DNA of 64,000 nucleotides, from contig CM035173.1 in assembly GCA_020205615.1 (NCBI GenBank), forward strand, positions 48,846,617-48,910,616, read 5' to 3'. This DNA comes from Panax quinquefolius. Its lineage: Eukaryota; Streptophyta; Magnoliopsida; Apiales; Araliaceae. Positions 30,018-43,135 of this stretch are shown here, piece by piece. Numbering within the stretch: position 1 is the first letter of the stretch; every line of letters starts with the position of its first letter. The notes below the pieces were generated by a model that had not been told where the DNA came from, searched no databases, and saw only the letters and a list, made by a program, of their open reading frames with translations. The position numbers and the translations under genes are program-made.

Positions 30018-33000
30018 TTTGTATTTATGTTCGATATAGTCCCACTTTTTGTTTCTAATAGGGTCAGTTTAGTTGTTGTAAATCATTATGCTTTGCTGTA
30101 TACATAGGATGGCAGTTAGACCCCAACTTTTATTTTGATAGAGGGGTAGATGGTAGTGAATCCTCACTTTTTGTCCATTAGAGGATAGTTGGTTGTGGGT
30201 AGTTTATGCTGTGACGCCCCCAAATTCAGGTACTTGAAACCCGAACTCGGTGCTTCACGATACCATTTCTATGAGCAGAATAATACTAATAATAATAATA
30301 ATAATATAAATATTAAACTTAATTTACATATCAGAGTCTGAATCCCAGGTACGCGACCTTAAAACATTTCATTACATGATAAATAATAGATATGATCATC
30401 TTATTTAAGTCTAGCTAGTACATAAGATAACACAAACTTATTCTAAAAGCTTTCCTTTCCCTTTGTTTCTGGCAGAGCCCTCTGGTTAGTCATACTTAAC
30501 TGAAAACATTTAATTTAAGCAAGGATGAACATTTGAGTGCCCAACGAGTAATAACAATTACAAATATTAGCTGAAAGGATTAAATGTTTTCTTTATACTA
30601 CCTTTCTACAACAAATCAAAGGTTGTGAAGTAATCTGAACCGATAATAATAACATAACAACTCTCTATCAAAATTTTGAAACTATGTACTGGCTATAAAT
30701 AGGGTTAAGGTGACATACTATGAACATTGTTCTCAATTTTTGAATAGTTTTAGTAGAACTTCATCCACAAATCATCATAACATACGGGCACGGGGGGTGA
30801 TCAGCTCGTTATGCCCTGTATTGATCAATACTACATGCAAGAACGATAATATCGTTCACTCTGCCCTCCTTGGGCACATAAAAGTTTTTCCTTGATCGGG
30901 ATGTTTATACTTAGTCTGAAATTCGAACCAAAATAATTTGATTGGATACAAAAAGGTTTTATCATATTTAACAATATTTCTAAATCTGTGTTTAGCTGGT
31001 CAAATAGCTTAGACGGCTTTTTCTTAACGTATACATACTGGGGATCAATAGGTATATATATAAGTATCAACATGGGATTAAATACAATGATTATCCAAGT
31101 GGGGACACTTGTATAACCACAGATAGAAATTAACGAACAAAATATATATCTGAATTATAATATAGTATCATGTTGATATTCAATGATCGGATATAATATA
31201 TATATAATAATAGGGTTAATAATCTGGTATAATAATATAATTATGAAACTTTCTTACTCATGCCCATTGCATAAAGAAAATGGAAAGGTAAAGATACTTG
31301 CCTGGTCTGCTGCTTACACAACTTAATTCTATCCTTAATTTAACGACCTATCATTCATAAGATTGTTCTATTGATTAGAATAACATATCATAACACATCA
31401 CACTGTTATTTACAGTTAATACATAACCTAATCACATTGTTACGTAGTTATATCTGTCATTAAGACACAAACAAACACTTATACAGTCAAACTATATAGG
31501 TTTGAATCAAATTCGGTAGCATTTCTATGTACCTACAGCTTTATCAAAAAAATATCGAGTTTAAAACTCTAATCTGTATCTTAAATATTATTCTGGATAA
31601 TTTAATATCAATCATATTATTTATAAATGACTTATAATAATTTATAATTAATTATTATAATTTATCATAATTTTTCAAACTCTGGAATCATTATTAAATG
31701 ATTTAAATAGTACATAATTCTATTATCATTAATATTTAAATAATATCCAAATATTAATGAAACCATTAAAGTAATTTATAATAACTCAAAATATTTTGAG
31801 TATTAATATTACCCTTAAATGACATTAGAAATCATTTTAAACAATTACCATTAATATTTAAATATTAGGTATTATTCACTAAAATATTAAAAGTCATTTA
31901 TAATAACTTAAAATATTTTAAACCACTTATATCCTTTTTAAATGATTTTAAATCAATAAAATCATTTTAATATTATTATTAAATAAATCTAATATCATTA
32001 ATATTAAATAATTAATGAAATTTACTTTAGAATATTAAAATTTATATTTTATAACTTAGAATATCTTTAAACTCTTTATTTTCATTTAAAATAATTTTAT
32101 AATATTAAAATCATTTTTAAACTAATTTATTAATATAATTATTAAATAAATCTAATATCATTAATATTAAATAATTATTAAAATTTGCTTTAAAATATTA
32201 AAAGATACATTTTATAACTTCAAATATTTTTAAATACCTTATTATCATTTAAAATGATTTTTAATATAATAAAATCATTTTTAGTTAATTTATTTAATGC
32301 ATTTATTAAATAAATTAAATATCAATAATATTCAAATAATTACTAATATTTATGGAAAATATGTCAAATTATTAAAAGTTAATTTTTATAACTTAAAATA
32401 ATTTTTAAAACTGATTTTTTAATTTTTAGAATTTATTTTTTATTTTTAAATGATAAATTTAATAAGTCTGTCGCTATAGGCTTTAGCGACAGTAAGTGTC
32501 GCCTTAAGTATTCTTGAGGCTCAAGAACACTGACAATCAGTGTTCAAGAGGTTCCCTTTGACCATCTTTAATTCACTGCATATGTTGTTTCTGGGCAAGC
32601 TATGACATGGATATTGTAGTACTAATGTAATACTACAATTATCAAACAAGTTCGGGACCAAAACATAATACTTGAGCAAGATCTGAAGCCTTGAACAAGC
32701 TGTCAAAGCTGTTCTACATTTTCTGGGTTACCTAGAAATGAAGAACAGTTCGTGATGCCTACTTTGAGCTTCTACTACTTACTGTTCTTGTATCCGTTTT
32801 GTGATCTAAAGGTTCTAGGTTGTAGACAACATGTAAGACAACAATTCCATTACATAAAAACAGTATAACAACATTACAGCAAGCAAATCTACGCCGGTCA
32901 AAGCATGTCAGAAATCGTGCTCATAGGTTTTCTGGGTTACCCAGAAAACCGTTATCATGCTCAACCATGCTACTCAATTAGGGTTACCACATTACATCTC

Positions 33001-34524
33001 ATTATTCATTTTAGTAATCTAAAGGCATGATATTGTAGATCACATAATCGACTACAACTTAGATGCAACAAAACTAACAAAGAAACAACAACAAGTAAGA
33101 TCTAAGGACACAAAGTCATTATCAGACGCTTCTGGGCTAATCTGGGTTACCCAGAAAATCGAAAGTCATAGTCGGTCAATGGGGTTTGACCAACCATAAC
33201 TTTCATTTTGTGCACGATCTAAGCTAGATTCAAGTTCCAGAATATAGACCCCATGTCATATTACAAGTGTAAACATTTAAACAACAAAAATGATAACCAG
33301 ATAAAGATCTATGTGGTTTGACATTCGGTTGTCAGACCACTTTTGAAAATTTCCCAGATTTTATAAAAACTTAAATTCGAGCATATGAATGTTATGGATC
33401 CATTATTTAGCAACCCAGATCATTAAAAGACACCCTCTAACACATATCTAACTAATCATTAACAACATCTAACATCATATCATCAGATTTTAAAGATTAG
33501 GTTTATACCTCCTTTTTAGCTTTAATCCTTGAATCTGACTTCTGATCTACTAGAAGTGATAGTGGGGCTTGATTAAGGACTGATCTAGCAAGAGAATTTC
33601 AAATGTTTGAAGGTGAGAGGGTTTTGGTTGAGTGTTGTAAGTAAAATGAGCTAATTTATGCAACTTCTCTCTCTCTCTTTGATCTTATATAACACTTGAT
33701 TCTAGTGTACTTGTGATGCAAGATGGCTGAGATTTTAGGTTTATAGGCACATGGCTAGGTTGAGTTAGTTTACCAACTCCTTACTAGGTAAGATCTACAC
33801 TCCAGCTCATTAAAATAATAAAAAGGGCAATTATGTCATTTGGCTTTTACTTTTTATGACAAGGTTGTCAATTCATTTCTAACCCTTAGGGTTTGACCCT
33901 TAGGGTTTAACCCTAAGGTTTCCCATGCTCTAAATCTAGGATTGTGTATTAAGAGCAAAAATGGAAATCCTATCTTCTAAAAAGGTGAATTAGTGTTCCT
34001 TAATGAAATTAAGTTTCCTAATCACTTTAGACTTGCAAATTAGGCTCTATAATCTACTGATTACTATGAAGCTTGCTAATTTAATAATTAGGATTTATAA
34101 CTTAATTAGCAATTAGGGTTCTAATCTAGTAATTAGTGTTTCTAAATATTAATTAGGGTTTACCTAATTAACATTAAACATATAAAGGTCATTAACTACA
34201 TAACACATAACTTAACAGATCTTGCAGTCATAGTTGACTTCTGTACTATAATTTATCAGTAATGCTAGGGTTTGTACTGTTCCTCCATAACTGTTCTATA
34301 AATTACATTACACACATATCAGGCATATTTATATTACTGAAATATATATAATATTATATTATTATTCTCATTCCTTATTCAAAATCCAGACTTAGGGTTT
34401 TGAATTCATATCTGACATAACCTTCATAGATACCATTATTAATTATGTTAAAATAATTAACTTAATTAATATAATAAATACATATCATAAAATCCATATC
34501 ATATCACTACAAGAAAGCCGGCTA

Positions 34525-34800
34525 AATCCGACGGATATATGTTCGACGGACACATTCCCACGAAGATAATCTATATTCCGACGGAGTATTCAGTCGAAGA
34601 TACCTCAGTCGAAAATACTTTAATTTCGACTGATGTTCGTCGAACATTTATGTATCCCATTGGCGCCAATGTTCCCGCCAGCGCGAATCTTATTTTCGAC
34701 TGAATTGTATGTATTCCGACGAAAGATTTAGTCGAAGATACCTTAAGTAAGATGAATGGATGTACGACGAACATTCCGTCGAAGATAATCCTAAAACCTA
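34525..34800. repeat. CACTA 1 left subterminal repeats
   Basis: Repeated, both-orientation copies of TCCGACGGA / TTCGACTGA-like motifs, the expected transposase-binding array. Confidence 0.85.
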
Positions 34801-34857
34801 ATTAATCGGTACGTCTTCCGGCCCCCTCGTTTCTCTAGACCTTAATTAATCTGATCA

Positions 34858-35215
34858 TTTCTCTCTCTCTCTCTCTCTCTCTCTCATTTCTCTAGATCTA
34901 GCTCTCACGAACCACCACTTCTATCTCTCTCACTTCACTGCTCTCACGCCACCACCACGTACTGCCACCACCACCACCACCACCACCACCGGTTCCACCA
35001 CGTACTGCCACCACTACCACCTTCGATTCCACCACCACCACGTACTGCCACCACCACCACCACCACCACGTACTGCCACTACCACCACCATGTATGTACT
35101 GCCACCACCACCATCACTGTCGACCGGTTCCACCACCAGTAGACGCCACCAACACCGTCGGTTGAACCACCATCACTGACACCACCAGCAGCCACAACCA
35201 GGCACCACCGTCGGT
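34858..35215. repeat. (CT)n and (CCA)n microsatellites in CACTA 1
   Basis: CT run 34858-34885, then 34910-35210 with CCACCACCA blocks separated by CACGTACTGCCACCA units repeated at least five times. It lies where the 5' UTR would be. Confidence 0.9.
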
Positions 35216-35639
35216 TAGTTGAACATTAATTCAATTTCAAGGTTAGTTTTCTGCCAAGTATTAGATTTTTAGGGTTAATTTGTTGCAAATTGTGAAATTT
35301 GTGGCTTAATTTGTTTTAGGTTTAGTTTCAGTTTGGATATGAGATTAACCCAATTTAGATAATATGTTGTTGCTGTGAATTTGTGGACTGTATATTGCTG
35401 AAATTCGAACTTTGATTTTGGGTTTGTGGACTGCATATTATTTAAGTGCATATTATTTAGAATTTAAAAATTGCAGAATATTGATATCAAATTTGGGTTC
35501 CTTATCATAATGTAACTAATTTTAAGACTTTTTAATCTTGATATATTTGTTATTTACGACTGAATTTATGACAAAAATTCTGTCAGAATTATGAAATTGC
35601 AGACTTGCATGTATTGTATTAGTAATTAGTTTCCCAATA

Positions 35640-36262
35640 TTAATAAATCATAAACTAAGTACCATTTACTTAGTTTCTTACTACTAAAATAAAATAAAGT
35701 AAATATAATTTAATTTAGTTTATTAAATAAAATAAATTTAAAAATAAAATAAATAACATAATATAATACAAAATAAAGTAAAATAAAATAAAAAATAAAA
35801 TAAATTAATTTGAATAAAATAAAAAAACTTTGATTAAATTTAATAAATAAAATACAATTCAATAAAAAATAAAATTAAATAAAAATAATAAAATAAAATA
35901 AATTTAATTTAATTTAAATAATCTAAATTAAATTAAATTAAATTTAAAATAAAATAAATTTAATTAATTTAATTTAATTTATTAAAAACATTAAAAATTA
36001 TATAATATATATATAATATAATACAAGATAAAATAAAATAAAATAAAATAATTTTAATTACGAAATCAAATTAAATTAAATTAAATTAGAACTTTTATAA
36101 TATAATACAAAATAAAATAAAAAGTAATAAAAATTTAATTTAATTTAGTTTAATAAATAAAATAAAATGATTTAATTTAATTTAATTTAATAAAGTAAAT
36201 TTAATAAATAAATAAGCCAATTATATAATATACTACAAATTAAAATAAAAAATATATATATA
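35640..36262. repeat. AT-only low-complexity block in CACTA 1
   Basis: Over 600 bp of TAAATAAAATAAA-like sequence with almost no G or C. No gene. Confidence 0.9.
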
Positions 36263-36264
36263 AG

Positions 36265-36592
36265 TAGTCTCTATAGATTCCAAATAATAATTTTCATAAA
36301 CTAAATACCACTTACTTAGTTTATCATCATTGGCAAAATAGCAGTTTATAGCTATAAGTGATTTAATGAACAAATAGTCTCTATAGATTCCAAATAACAA
36401 TTCTCATAAACTAAGTACCACTTACTTAGTTTATCATCATTGGCAAAATAAACTATGTATAGCTAGAAGTGAATGTCGAACAGTAGTCTCTATTGATTCC
36501 AAATAATTAACAATTCTCATAAACTAAGTACCACTTACTTAGTTTATTATCATTGGCAAAATAAACTAAGTAGCATTTGCTTAGTTTGCCAC
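36265..36592. repeat. three ~110-bp tandem repeats in CACTA 1
   Basis: TAGTCTCTATAGATTCC begins at 36265, 36375 and 36484 (spacings 110 and 109). Each copy contains TAAACTAAGTACCACTTACT and ATCATTGGCAAAATA. Confidence 0.9.
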
Positions 36593-36721
36593 AATTTTCA
36601 ATATATAAATGCAATAATACTCTCCCTACATATATGTACTCTTTCTTGTATGCAGGTTTCGACATAGCAGTTGCAGCTAAATAGTACTCCAACCCGTTCC
36701 TCGGCAATAATTAAAAAAAAA

Positions 36722-37268
36722 GGGGTCGTAGTTCCTGTTTGTGTCCTATACTCGAATAATAAAGGTAATTGAATTACTGCAGACATTCCTCACTATTCCA
36801 TCATAACAGATGGCAACATCCGGAAGGAGTGCCAGTAAGTTGTTGAACAAAGTTCAAGGCTAAGCAACCCTCTAAATGAGCGAACGATCACTTCTCCCAT
36901 ATGAATGAATCATTTCCCCATATGGGTCCAATCCATGATATAAACAGCTTCTCACCACTCCGAATTCCTCAGATGGGTAGTTATCATAGAATGTCTCACC
37001 TCTTAAATGAGAACTATCCATTTGAGGAATTCGGAGTGGTGAGAAGCTGTCTATATCATGGATTGGACCCATATGGGGAGATGATTTATTCCTAGCAGAG
37101 AAGTGATCGTTCGTTCATCTAGAGGGTTGCTTAAGCTGAAACTTTATTCAATAGCTTAATGGAACTCCATTGGGATGTTGTGATCTCATATGATGAAACG
37201 ATGAGGAATGTTTTGCAGAATTGAATTAACTTTATTATTCGATATAGGACACAACAGAACTACGACCC
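36722..37268. repeat. ~547-bp long inverted repeat (hairpin) in CACTA 1
   Basis: Left arm 36722-36982 and right arm 37012-37268, with a ~29-nt loop. The inner ~60 bp (CCATATGGGTCCAATCCATG ... to CTCAGATGGGTAGTT) pair with few mismatches; the outer arms pair at lower identity, down to GGGGTCGTAGTTCCTG against AACTACGACCC. It lies 480 bp upstream of the transposase start. If transcribed it would form a ~260-bp double-stranded RNA. Confidence 0.9.
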
Positions 37269-37747
37269 ATTTTTTTTCTTGCTGAAACTACTCAGTAGAG
37301 ATTCCACATAAATTCTCATAAACTATGTACTATACTTTGAAACTTAGAAACCCGTTTGACATACACTCGGTGGGGTGAATGTCTAACAGCTTCCTCCATT
37401 GGGGATGCTTATTGGATGTTATGTCTCTCACTTGGCTTAGGTGCAAATACTTAAAGCAGTATATTTTTGTTATTTTGAGGATTAATCGACTGTTATCTCT
37501 ATATGTTCTCCGAGTGCATACTTAGATTAAGTTATCTTAGTCTATTTCGTGTGCTTGGAGACCATGGGGAGGTGTTGCCGAAATTTTCTTGAAACTCATG
37601 AAACGTACTCAACGTGTTTGCACTAGTGACGAGACACATCTAATAATGGGATAGAAGCCTTACCCCTGTCCTGTAGAGATACTAGGTAAATCAAATTCAT
37701 GCTTGAATATCCAAATTAACTTAATGCATACTTCTGTGTAGTTAAAA

Positions 37748-39858
37748 ATGTCAGCCAACCGGAGTTGGATGTACCATAGGATACCCAGTGATGGGAGGGG
37801 ATTAGTCTCAGCTTATCGTGTTGGGGTTTTAGATTTCTTGAACAAAGCACTAGAACATACTGGATGATCTCGCGACGGAAGATCGATGATGCCGTGTGTC
37901 AAGTTTAAAAATCTGATTTGGAAGAAAGTCGACGAGATTAAATTCGACTTATTTTCTCGTGGATTTGTAGATGGGTACTTCGTATGGACTCATCATGGGG
38001 AATCAGAAGTGATTGAAAATATTATGGAACAACTAATTCCACGGGATTCATACGTCGAAAACTATGATCCAGTTGAGATGTTGGTTGATGCTTATGGCCC
38101 TACTACTATTGACTGGGCTGAATATGAACCTTCTTCAAGCAAAGGCGAAGCAAGTGCCAAATGATATAAATTGCCGCCTTTTACAAGTTGCTATCTCGAA
38201 TCGGGGTCGCGTTGTATCCGGAAATAATACGAACACCAAGCTTTCTCGCGGTGTGAAGCTCTTACACTTCAAGAATGAGCACGACTATATAGAGAGAGGT
38301 TTCAACGATTTGCTCGCTATAATTGGATGATTCTTACCCAAGGATCATACTCTTCCTGCGAATTATTACGAAGTGAAGAAGATGGTCAAGGGGTTAAATA
38401 TGGGGTATATCGAAAAATTGATGCTTGTGAGCGAGATTGCATGTTATACTATGGGGAGGACAGAGATAAGGGACAATGTGATATATGCAAACTTATCGCG
38501 CTTACAAGGTTACAAAAGCGTGGGGGAAGGAGAAACATGTTCTTAGGAAAATCTTACGATATTTTTTCCACTTGCGCCGAGACTTTCAGCGGCTATTCAT
38601 GTCGTCTCTCATACTACTCAACATATGAGTTGGCATCGAACAAGGATGTCGTGGCTTGGTCATTGACTCACCCAGCGGATGGAAATGAATGGAAGAGATT
38701 TGATGTAAATTATCCTGAGTTTGCGGAAGAAGTTAGGAATGTTAGGCTTGGCATGGATACTGATGGCTTTTGCCCTTTTAATAATTTAAGCCAGCCGTAC
38801 TTAGTTTGGCCAGTCATTATGGTCGCTTATAATCTTCCACTGGCAATGTGCATGAGGGATCCGTATTTATTTTTGACTTTACTCATTCTGGGGGATAAAA
38901 GTCCTACAAAAGATCTTAATGTGTACCTTCGACCGTTAGTGGATGAACTAAAGATGTTGTGGGAGACAGGTGCTCAGACGTATGATAAATCGATATGCGA
39001 GAATTTTATGATGAAAGCAGCCCTGTTATGGACTATCACTGACTTTTCGGCTCTTGGGATGGTTAGTGGTTGGTCAACTCACTGGAAGCTGTCCTGTCCA
39101 GTGTGTATGGGGGATGTGCAAGGCAACCAGTTGCAGTATGGGCGGAAATGTAGTTTCTTTGGCACTGCTCGTAGATTCTTGCCTCCTAATCACAATTACA
39201 GAAAGATGTCTACACAGTTCAATAGAAAGATAGAGAAGAAAGGGGTTGTTGGTCGGCTGTCGGGCAGTGAGGTCTTGGAGTGGTTGAATCAACTTGATTT
39301 TCCTTTGCCGGGGAAGGAACACAGTAAATTGAGGGCAGCCGGGTACGAGAAGACTCGTAATTGGACACACTTGCCTATATGGTTTGAGTTGCCGTATTGG
39401 GGCACACTTTCAATTTGTCATTGTATGGATGTCATGCACACTGAAAAGAATGTTTTCGAGAACTTGTTTTACACCGTGTTAGATGCGAGTGGTAAAACTA
39501 AAGACAATAACAATGCTCGAAAAGATTTGGAGGCATTGAACATTAGGCCAGAATTGTGGCTTCGCCCTAACACTACGAAACCTAAAGCTCCATTTAGTCT
39601 TACTAAGCAACAAGTTGAAGACGTCTGTAAGTGGGTTAGTGGGTTGAAGCTCCCAGATGGATAAGCGTCGAACATAACACGTTGTTGTAAGGTTGAGCAA
39701 TTGAAAATTTTTGGATTCAAGAGTCACGATTGTCATGTATTCATGCAGAAGTTGATTCCAATTGCATTTCGTGAGATGTTACCCAAAAAAGTTATGGATG
39801 CATTGACCCAACTGTCAAATTTCTTTCGAGATATTTGCTCAAGTGTATTACGCTCCTA
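37748..39858 (+). pseudogene. CACTA 1 TNP2-type transposase
   Basis: The enzyme that cuts and moves CACTA elements. It starts MSANRSWMYHRIP with a transposase-associated domain (GRSMMPCVKFKN, FSRGFVDGYFVWTHHGES). A TGA at 37865 (probably CGA to TGA), a stop at 38164 and frameshifts near 38200 and 38405 break the first third. From 38327 a 445-codon open stretch carries the Transposase_21 core: KIDACERDCMLYYGEDRD, VRLGMDTDGFCPFNN, YLFLTLLILGDKSPTKDLNV, GMVSGWSTHWKLSCPVC, CHCMDVMHTEKNVFENLF. It ends at a TAA (39662) where family members read Tyr-Ala-Ser-Asn-Ile, and the DUF4218-like part (HDCHVFMQKLIPIAFRE) follows in another frame. Confidence 0.9.
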
Positions 39859-39962
39859 ATGTCATAAATACTCGAAGCCCCTAGTACACAGTAGTCACTA
39901 CTAAAACACGCTCATTTAATGTTGATAACATGTTTGGTATGGATGAGGCGTTGTAAGAAGAT

Positions 39963-40193
39963 GTGAGCAACCCATTGGCCGTAGTGTTCCATGCTGAAGA
40001 TGTGATGAGTACTGATGTCATTGATGTACCTAACGATGAGGATGTCGAGGCCACCGTACACATGAATGATTATGTAGTCGTTGAGGATGATAACGATGAC
40101 GAAACTGATCTCAAAACTGAGGATGAGGAAAATACCGAATCCGAGAATGATATACACGTTGAGTCTGATGGGTTTGATGACGTGCATAATTGA
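39963..40193 (+). pseudogene. acidic C-terminal tail of CACTA 1 transposase region
   Basis: A 76-codon open frame very rich in Asp, Glu and Asn (for example VVEDDNDDETDLKTEDEEN). It is downstream of the transposase remnant and ends 90 bp before the second gene. Acidic tails are usual at the C-terminus of TNP2 genes. Function not recognisable by itself. Confidence 0.4.
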
Positions 40194-40281
40194 AAATGAG
40201 CTTTCATATTAGTCCTTACCACATATTGTTAAACCTTACATATTCGTAATCTACCAATTTTTTTATTGTAGTAGGATATTC

Positions 40282-42116
40282 ATGGCTAGACATAGCGGTG
40301 GAGGTCGCCGAGGTGGTGGGCGATCCGAAGATCGGAGCAGAGCTACACGATGGAGGCTCTTCTTCAGCGCGATTAAGTTATCTTAACTAGGATTTAAATA
40401 TATCTCAAGCTGGATTAATTACAATGATTATTGAAGTACTATGTTAAATACAATTATTACAGATGCACCTCATCGACGACACCGAGGGACGAACCTCGGT
40501 ATCTTTGGTCGTCGCACGCTAAGAAGTGCTACTGCTACGATCTCGGTGGATGTCGTTTCCCAGCAGTAATTGTTAATATATTCGTACTATTTCTATCAGT
40601 TATTGCAAAACACAATTCACATAACACATATTGTTATACTTTTTCTATAGTATACTTGACCCGGTGGCTAAGCACACCCTACATCCGATCTGTTTAACGC
40701 ATCTCCCGAGAGGGTGCATGCGGTTCAGTCAGTATGCACGGTACGATGACACATTTATGCAGACCGTCTTGCGGGAGTTCCACGTAAGTTAAGCATATTA
40801 TCACTACATAGTTGTATTGGGATGACGAAATCAATTGTTCTTAATTTTAAATAATCTTTTGTTATAAGTTTATTATCGATTTGACCCGAGCATCTCTCAA
40901 TCATTTGGCGATCTTTGTGATTTGAAGATCACGTCGCTATTAATTACTCTGGATGGTCAGATGAGATGCGATAGAAGGCATTTCGAGGGGATTGTGGACC
41001 GGCCGGGACCACCATCAAAGATCATCAGCCCCACATAGTCTCCGATTTAGCCTGGGAGGCTATGTGTGCACACTGGGAGGCGGATGACTTCAAGAAAAAG
41101 TCTGAGCAGGCGAAGAAGAACCGTGGTCAGCTCTGGATAGTACACACCACTGGTTCTCAGTCGTTCGAGGAGGAAAAGACGGTAAGTGCATTGTATTTAG
41201 TTATTTATGTGTCAAGTTCTCACACAAATACTTAAGACCTATTTTATGAATGTTTGTATTAGGAATTGGGGAGGACCTTGGGCCTAGATCCTACCATGCT
41301 AGAGTTTTGGGATCGAGCCCACACGCTATGGGAAGGCGGCGTGCTTTGTCTCGAGGCGACTTTTAGCTATACGGGTAAAACTTATCTTACTATTTAGTTT
41401 TTAATAATATTCAATCGTAAATAATATCTTACGTATACGGAATACATTACAGGACCGATTTCAGAAGCTTCGGGACGAGCGTATAGCTAAGCTAGAGACT
41501 ATTAGGAGGGGTTCTAAGCCGTTAGATTCCACCACCCCTCTTCCCGATATTATATTAGATCGGGATGAGGAGCTGAGACTATGGGTCGCGTCTCAGGATC
41601 CCCCTACTAGAAGTACCGGCAGATATCGAGTGTTGGGTATGTCGAGGATACCCACATATACACTTCCTGGAAGTAATATTTTTGTATGTTTCACGAAATT
41701 ATCTGAATTTATCACATTATATAAATTATTATTAGTAATCGAATTTGTATCTCTTTATAGGCTCCAGCCAGCGCCAGCGTCCGAGAGCACATGTTAGACC
41801 ATCTCACACGGGCACTGGCTTGGATGACGATATCTTTCGACGGTTGATGGGGGCCGTGTCGGATAGGTTCCATACCGATCCGGTCTTTCGGCGTCAGTAG
41901 TTGCCTTCCAGTTCTCGTCTTCACCAGATTGCTCAGGATATTATAGCAGGGGCCTCTGCAGAGAGTACGGGATTACCACGAGAGAAGTTCGACGCTTGGA
42001 GCGCCGAGATGCTCCGGATGGTGATTACCCTCTTGGAGGAGGCTTTTCGTCCGCCCCCACCTACTCAAGTATTCTTATTGTTTATGTTTTTCAATTAAGG
42101 CTAGTTTGTTAATTCT

Positions 42117-42155
<39 letters not shown>

Positions 42156-42308
42156 GGACTAATGATTTATATTTTTGATTCTATCAAACAGTATATGGCG
42201 CGTAGACGACGGCAACGATTGAGCAGTGAGCACGAGGTGATTTCCATATTATTCGAGCGTCGTTGTTCACCTCCTACCGATGATGATGATACTTTTACTA
42301 GTTTATAG
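40282..42308 (+). pseudogene. CACTA 1 second gene, Ptta/En/Spm transposase-like (multi-exon)
   Basis: Exon-like pieces with plausible splice sites: 40282-~40380 (MARHSGGGRRGGGRSEDRSR), 40462-40565 (FGRRTLRSATATISVDVVSQ), 40651-40783, ~40870-41180, 41263-41373, 41453-~41640, 41761-~42090, 42192-42308. The fourth contains FKKKSEQAKKNRGQLWIVHT and TGSQSFEEEK, the hallmark of the plant transposase family Ptta/En/Spm (Transposase_24). The fifth continues LGLDPTMLEFWDRAHTLW. Some exons contain stops or unclear borders (TAG near 41037), so it is likely a pseudogene. The position after TNP2 matches the TNPA-type DNA-binding partner. Confidence 0.7.
42121..42154. repeat. (TA)n microsatellite
   Basis: Seventeen TA units in an intron-like gap of the second CACTA 1 gene. 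Confidence 0.95.
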
Positions 42309-42639
42309 TTCATTTGTATAGTTTGTAGAACTTTTTGTATATTGTATTGTCTAATCAAGGTCTGCATAACTAATGTAAATTATATTGTTTAACATTTATG
42401 GAACATTAGCTTATATTTGTAATTGGTTAGCTTATAATACGTTTTGGTGGATATTTGAATGTGAATGTGAATGTGAATGATAATGAGTTGAAGATTACGT
42501 TTTAGTGCTACGTTGCATATTTGAATGTGAGACACAGGTTTATATTACTGTGTATTGGGTTGTGATAGGTTACAGGTACATTAATGGGTTTAAACACTTG
42601 GAAACTGAACTTTTAAAATCTGTATTTAAAAAAAAATTG

Positions 42640-43135
42640 GTTAATTCCGACGGAATAAGGTAGTTGCGACGGAGATTCCCTCGGAGATAACCAAAAAACA
42701 ATTTTTAATAATTGTCAAAATATTCTAATTTTAGTCGTAAATACTACATCTTCGATGGAACGTATCCGTCATAACGATACTATGTCTGATGCAAATTCCG
42801 TCGAACTCAATAAGTAGTTATTTTTTATATTTTTTGGTTATTTTCATTTTCAGTCGGTAATAAGATAATTCTGAGAGAATACGTCCGTCAGAAATAGGAC
42901 CTTTTTATCCGACAGAAAGTTTTGTCCTACATATTCTGTCGAAAGTAAGTGATGTCCGACGAAATTCCGTCGGCGATAAGTGCGTCGAAGATAAGGTATA
43001 TCCGACAGAATTCTCGACTGATCTTATTTTCGATGCGATTATTTACGACCGAAATTCGGAAGGAATTTTCCGTCGAAAATAGTCTATGTTCGACGGAATA
43101 GGATTAGGACCGACGGAATATTCCGTCAGAATTAA
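42640..43135. repeat. CACTA 1 right subterminal repeats
   Basis: Many CCGACGGAA / TTCCGTCGG-type motifs, inverted relative to the left array, up to the terminal repeat at 43152. Confidence 0.85.

Noticed and set aside
36872..37095. two near-identical ORFs on opposite strands as genes
   Set aside because: They are the two arms of the CACTA 1 hairpin read on each strand.
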